Shown: piece after piece, positions 61,143 through 64,000 of the stretch | How the letters are laid out: every line of letters starts with the position of its first letter | How positions within the stretch are numbered: position 1 is the first letter of the stretch | Assembly: GCF_015461835.1 (NCBI RefSeq) | Contig: NZ_JACOPX010000020.1 | Span: 39,725 to 103,724 of the forward strand | Direction of reading: 5' to 3' | DNA from: Pseudomonas neuropathica | Lineage (GTDB): Bacteria; Pseudomonadota; Gammaproteobacteria; Pseudomonadales; Pseudomonadaceae | DNA: 64,000 bases | Notes under the pieces: model-generated | The model's input: the letters and a program-made list of their open reading frames with translations, nothing else | What the model was told of the DNA's origin: nothing | Databases searched by the model: none | Position numbers and translations under genes: made by a program

Positions 61143-62449
61143 ATCCGCGTCTGGCCGCCGCCAAGGCACTCGCCGCTGTCCTCAGTGGCAAAGCCTCGTT
61201 GAATAGCTCCTTGCCGACGCAATTGGACAAGGTCGAGGATCGCGATCGCGGCTTCACCCAGGATCTGGCGTTCGGCACCGCGCGCTGGCAGCCACGCCTG
61301 TCGGCGCTGGCGGAAAAACTCCTGCAGAAACCGTTCAAGGCTGCCGACGCCGATGTCGAAGCGCTGCTGCTGGTCGGTCTCTACCAATTGCTCTACACCC
61401 GCGTGCCGGCCCACGCCGCCATCGGTGAAACCGTCGGTTGCGCCGACAAGTTGAAAAAGCCTTGGGCGAAAGGCCTGCTCAACGCCGTGCTGCGTAACGC
61501 CCAGCGGGAGAGCGAAACGATCTTCGCCGAGCTGGAACGCGATCCGGTGGTGCGCACCGCTCACCCGCGCTGGCTGCAGAAATCCTTGAAGGCGTTCTGG
61601 CCGGAACAGTGGGAAGCCATCTGCGAGGCGAACAACGCGCATCCGCCGATGATCCTGCGGGTCAACCGTCGCCATCACAGTCGCGATGCTTACCTCGGTC
61701 TGCTGACTGAAGCCGGGATTGCTGCAACGCCATGCGTGTACAGCCGCGACGGCATCATCCTCGAAGCCGCCGCCGACGTGCGCAGCCTGCCGGGTTTCGC
61801 CGAAGGCTGGATCAGCGTGCAGGACGAAGCGGCGCAACTGGCCGCCGATCTGCTCGATCTGGCGCCGGGCCAGCGCGTGCTCGACGCCTGCTGCGCGCCG
61901 GGCGGCAAGACTTGCCACATCCTCGAAGCCGAACCGGCGCTGGCCGGTGTGGTGGCGGTGGACCTGGAAGCCAAGCGTCTGGTGCGGGTCAAGGAGAACC
62001 TTGAACGCCTCGGTCTCAACGCCGAACTGATCGCCGCCGACGGCCGCGATACCGCGAAATGGTGGGACGGCAAACCGTTCCAGCGCATTCTGCTCGACGC
62101 ACCATGCTCCGCCACCGGTGTGATTCGCCGTCATCCGGACATCAAGCTGACCCGTCAGCCGGACGACATCGTCGCCCTCGCGCAACTGCAAGGCGAACTG
62201 CTCGACGCGATGTGGAAAACCCTCGAAGTCGGCGGCATCCTGCTGTACGCCACCTGCTCGACGCTGCCGACCGAGAACACTGAAGTCATCGCTGCGTTCC
62301 TCGAGCGCACCCCGGGTGCCCGCGAACTCGATCTGGCCACCACAGCCGGAATCAAACAGCCCCATGGTCGCCAATTGCTGGCCCAGCAGGGTGGCCATGA
62401 CGGGTTCTACTACGCCAAGCTGATCAAGATCGCTGCCGCGCGCGGCTAA
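61139..62449 (+). CDS. rsmB: 16S rRNA m5C967 methyltransferase
   Basis: A 436-residue enzyme (Sun/Fmu family) that methylates C967 of 16S rRNA. It has an N-terminal NusB-like RNA-binding domain (residues ~5-130). The AdoMet-binding motif is DACCAPGGKTCHILEAE. Motif IV PC (DAPCSATGVIRRHPDIK) and the catalytic Cys in LLYATCSTLPTENTEV are intact. It is translated from the ATG overlapping the fmt stop. Confidence 0.95.
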   Translation: MNPRLAAAKALAAVLSGKASLNSSLPTQLDKVEDRDRGFTQDLAFGTARWQPRLSALAEKLLQKPFKAADADVEALLLVGLYQLLYTRVPAHAAIGETVGCADKLKKPWAKGLLNAVLRNAQRESETIFAELERDPVVRTAHPRWLQKSLKAFWPEQWEAICEANNAHPPMILRVNRRHHSRDAYLGLLTEAGIAATPCVYSRDGIILEAAADVRSLPGFAEGWISVQDEAAQLAADLLDLAPGQRVLDACCAPGGKTCHILEAEPALAGVVAVDLEAKRLVRVKENLERLGLNAELIAADGRDTAKWWDGKPFQRILLDAPCSATGVIRRHPDIKLTRQPDDIVALAQLQGELLDAMWKTLEVGGILLYATCSTLPTENTEVIAAFLERTPGARELDLATTAGIKQPHGRQLLAQQGGHDGFYYAKLIKIAAARG

Positions 62450-62471
62450 ACGGATTCAACGGAGTGACTGG

Positions 62472-63848
62472 ATGAAAATCATCATCCTCGGTGCGGGACA
62501 GGTCGGCGGTTCGCTGGCCGAGCATTTGGCCAGCGAGGCCAACGACATCACGGTGGTCGACACCGACAGCGAGCGCCTGCGCGACCTCGGCGACCGCCTC
62601 GACATCCGCACCGTGCAGGGCCGTGGCTCGCTGCCGTCGGTGCTGCGTCAGGCCGGCGCCGACGACGCTGACATGCTGGTGGCGGTAACCAACAGCGACG
62701 AGACCAATATGGTCGCCTGCCAGGTCGCCCACACGCTGTTCCACACGCCGACCAAGATCGCCCGGGTACGCGAAGCGTCCTACCTCAATCGCGAGGAGCA
62801 ACTGTTCCAGAACGAAGCGATTCCGGTCGACGTGTTGATCAGCCCCGAGCAAGTGGTGACCAACTACATCAAGCGCCTGATCCAGCATCCGGGCGCGTTG
62901 CAGGTGATCGACTTCGCTGAAGGCGCGGCGCAACTGGTGGCGGTGCGCGCCTATTACGGCGGGCCGCTGGTGGGTCAGCAACTGCGGCAGCTGCGTGAAC
63001 ACATGCCGAACGTCGAGACCCGCGTCGCAGCGATTTTCCGCCGTGATCGGCCGATCCTGCCCCAGGGCGATACGGTGATCGAGGCCGATGACGAAGTCTT
63101 CTTCATCGCTGCCCGTGAGAATATTCGCGCGGTGATGAGCGAAATGCGCCGTCTCGATGAAACCTACAAACGCATTGTCATTGCCGGTGGCGGGCAGATC
63201 GGCGAGCGTCTGGCCGAGGCCATCGAAAGCCGTTATCAGGTGAAGATCATCGAGATGAATCCGGCGCGTTGTCGTTATCTCTCCGACACCCTCGACAGCA
63301 CCGTGGTGTTGCAGGGCAGCGCTTCTGACCGTGATTTGCTGCTGGAAGAGAATATCGCCGACGCCGACATTTTTCTCGCGCTGACCAACGATGACGAAGC
63401 CAACATCATGTCGTCGCTGCTGGCCAAACGGCTGGGGGCGAAGAAGGTCATGACGATCATCAACAACCCGGCCTACGTCGATCTGATTCAGGGCGGCGAC
63501 ATCGACATCGCCATCAGCCCGCAACTGGCGACCATCGGCACCTTGCTGGCGCACGTACGTCGTGGCGATATCGTCAGCGTGCATTCATTGCGTCGCGGTG
63601 CCGCAGAAGCGATCGAGGCGATTGCTCACGGTGATGCGAAGTCGAGCAAGGTCATCGGCAAACCGATCGAGAAGATCGGCCTGCCGCCGGGCACCACGAT
63701 TGGTGCGGTGATCCGCAATGAACAAGTGATCATCGCCCACGACGACACGGTGATCGAAGCGGGCGACCATGTGATTCTGTTCCTTGTGGATAAAAAGCAT
63801 ATTCGCGATGTGGAGAAGCTGTTTCATGTGGGGTTGAGCTTCTTCTGA
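62472..63848 (+). CDS. trkA: Potassium uptake regulatory protein TrkA
   Basis: A 458-residue cytoplasmic NAD-binding protein that gates Trk potassium channels. It has two RCK-N domains with GxGxxG motifs (ILGAGQVGGSLAEHL at the start; IAGGGQIGERLAEAI near residue 235), each followed by a TrkA-C domain (LVAVRAYYGGPLVGQQL; VIGKPIEKIGLPPGTTIGAVIRN). GGAG lies ten bases before the ATG. The partner membrane subunit is not in the window. Confidence 0.96.
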   Translation: MKIIILGAGQVGGSLAEHLASEANDITVVDTDSERLRDLGDRLDIRTVQGRGSLPSVLRQAGADDADMLVAVTNSDETNMVACQVAHTLFHTPTKIARVREASYLNREEQLFQNEAIPVDVLISPEQVVTNYIKRLIQHPGALQVIDFAEGAAQLVAVRAYYGGPLVGQQLRQLREHMPNVETRVAAIFRRDRPILPQGDTVIEADDEVFFIAARENIRAVMSEMRRLDETYKRIVIAGGGQIGERLAEAIESRYQVKIIEMNPARCRYLSDTLDSTVVLQGSASDRDLLLEENIADADIFLALTNDDEANIMSSLLAKRLGAKKVMTIINNPAYVDLIQGGDIDIAISPQLATIGTLLAHVRRGDIVSVHSLRRGAAEAIEAIAHGDAKSSKVIGKPIEKIGLPPGTTIGAVIRNEQVIIAHDDTVIEAGDHVILFLVDKKHIRDVEKLFHVGLSFF

Positions 63849-63888
63849 TCCTGATTGATCGTTCCCATGCTCCGCGTCACTAGTGTCC

Positions 63889-64000
63889 GGTAAAACCTGT
63901 TTCAAGCAGAAGGCAGCCTTGAGCTGCCTTCTGCTCCGTTCGCTTCTGCCTTCGGTGCTCAAGATGTTCAATGCTTGATGGACGTTCGAACAACGTGTGG
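63889..64000. other. Possible repeat or mobile-element edge at the window end
   Basis: After trkA the sequence changes at CACTAGTGTCCGGTAAAACC. A 13-bp perfect hairpin (AGCAGAAGGCAGC at 63905-63917 with GCTGCCTTCTGCT at 63923-63935) follows. On the minus strand an open frame runs from the window edge through this region without a stop. It may be the 3' end of a transposase or repeat family; only the edge is visible. Confidence 0.35.

Noticed and set aside
60764..62398. 544-codon open frame opposite fmt and rsmB
   Set aside because: Shadow of the conserved fmt/rsmB coding sequence; no domain seen.

Overview
The window is about 64 kb of chromosomal DNA from a fluorescent Pseudomonas (P. fluorescens group by content). 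The reasons are the high GC coding sequence, gene neighbourhoods that match Pseudomonas loci I know from memory (znuA/zur/znuCB, thrB, polA, ErsA, engB, cytochrome c4, dsbA, dgcH, ampDh2, kinB/algB, gltP; trkA-rsmB-fmt-def-dprA-tsaC-qor-hemF-aroE), and the Pseudomonas-type REP/REPIN palindromes between genes. It is almost entirely coding. I see no tRNA, rRNA, CRISPR array, prophage or intact insertion sequence.

Layout. 1-4955: end of a cytochrome c oxidase locus (subunit III, a small membrane protein on the other strand, SURF1, a Sco-like CxxxC protein, heme A synthase, heme O synthase, SenC/Sco). 5238-7766: metNIQ methionine importer. 8030-10168: large HPII-type catalase. 10305-14091: a TPR-like lipoprotein, then the zinc-uptake locus (znuB, znuC, zur on the minus strand, znuA divergent, with a likely Zur site between). 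14156-18346: thrB, a DUF2782 protein and polA. 18347-18770: the ErsA small RNA with an AlgU-type promoter. 18771-22274: engB, two c-type cytochromes, dsbA and an EEP-family enzyme. 22271-30067: dgcH, an AmpDh2-type amidase, a membrane EAL phosphodiesterase, then the KinB/AlgB two-component system. 30068-31483: a gap with a near-consensus sigma-54 promoter and an upstream palindrome, followed by a three-gene micro-operon (membrane peptide, DUF1328 peptide, Ivy-like protein). 31484-34945: a structured 702-bp gap, gltP and an SpmA/SpmB-like membrane protein. 35064-38575: a four-gene MCE lipid transporter whose permease carries a STAS domain. 38630-45516: envelope and transport genes (DUF5924, M16 peptidase, Na/Pi cotransporter, TerC, CitM-type). 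45840-47317: small metabolic genes. 47325-52667: choline-sulfate use (LysR regulator, betC, choX, SulP transporter). 52759-63848: housekeeping genes (aroE, hemF, qor, a GNAT/FeeM-like enzyme, tsaC, dprA, a LysM protein, def, fmt, rsmB, trkA). The last ~120 bp look like the edge of a repeat or mobile element.

Shared themes. Respiratory-chain assembly is concentrated at the left end and around 19.6-21.4 kb (heme synthesis, copper delivery, c cytochromes, DsbA). Envelope control and c-di-GMP cluster at 22-31 kb (DgcH, EAL enzyme, peptidoglycan amidase, AlgB/KinB, Ivy-like protein, AlgU-type ErsA promoter). BetC, ChoX and SulP make a self-contained unit releasing choline and sulfate from choline-O-sulfate and moving the products. 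The best leads for something undescribed are the sigma-54 micro-operon beside algB, the terminator-bearing structured leader upstream of gltP, and the FeeM/LuxI-like acyltransferase at 55.7-56.4 kb.
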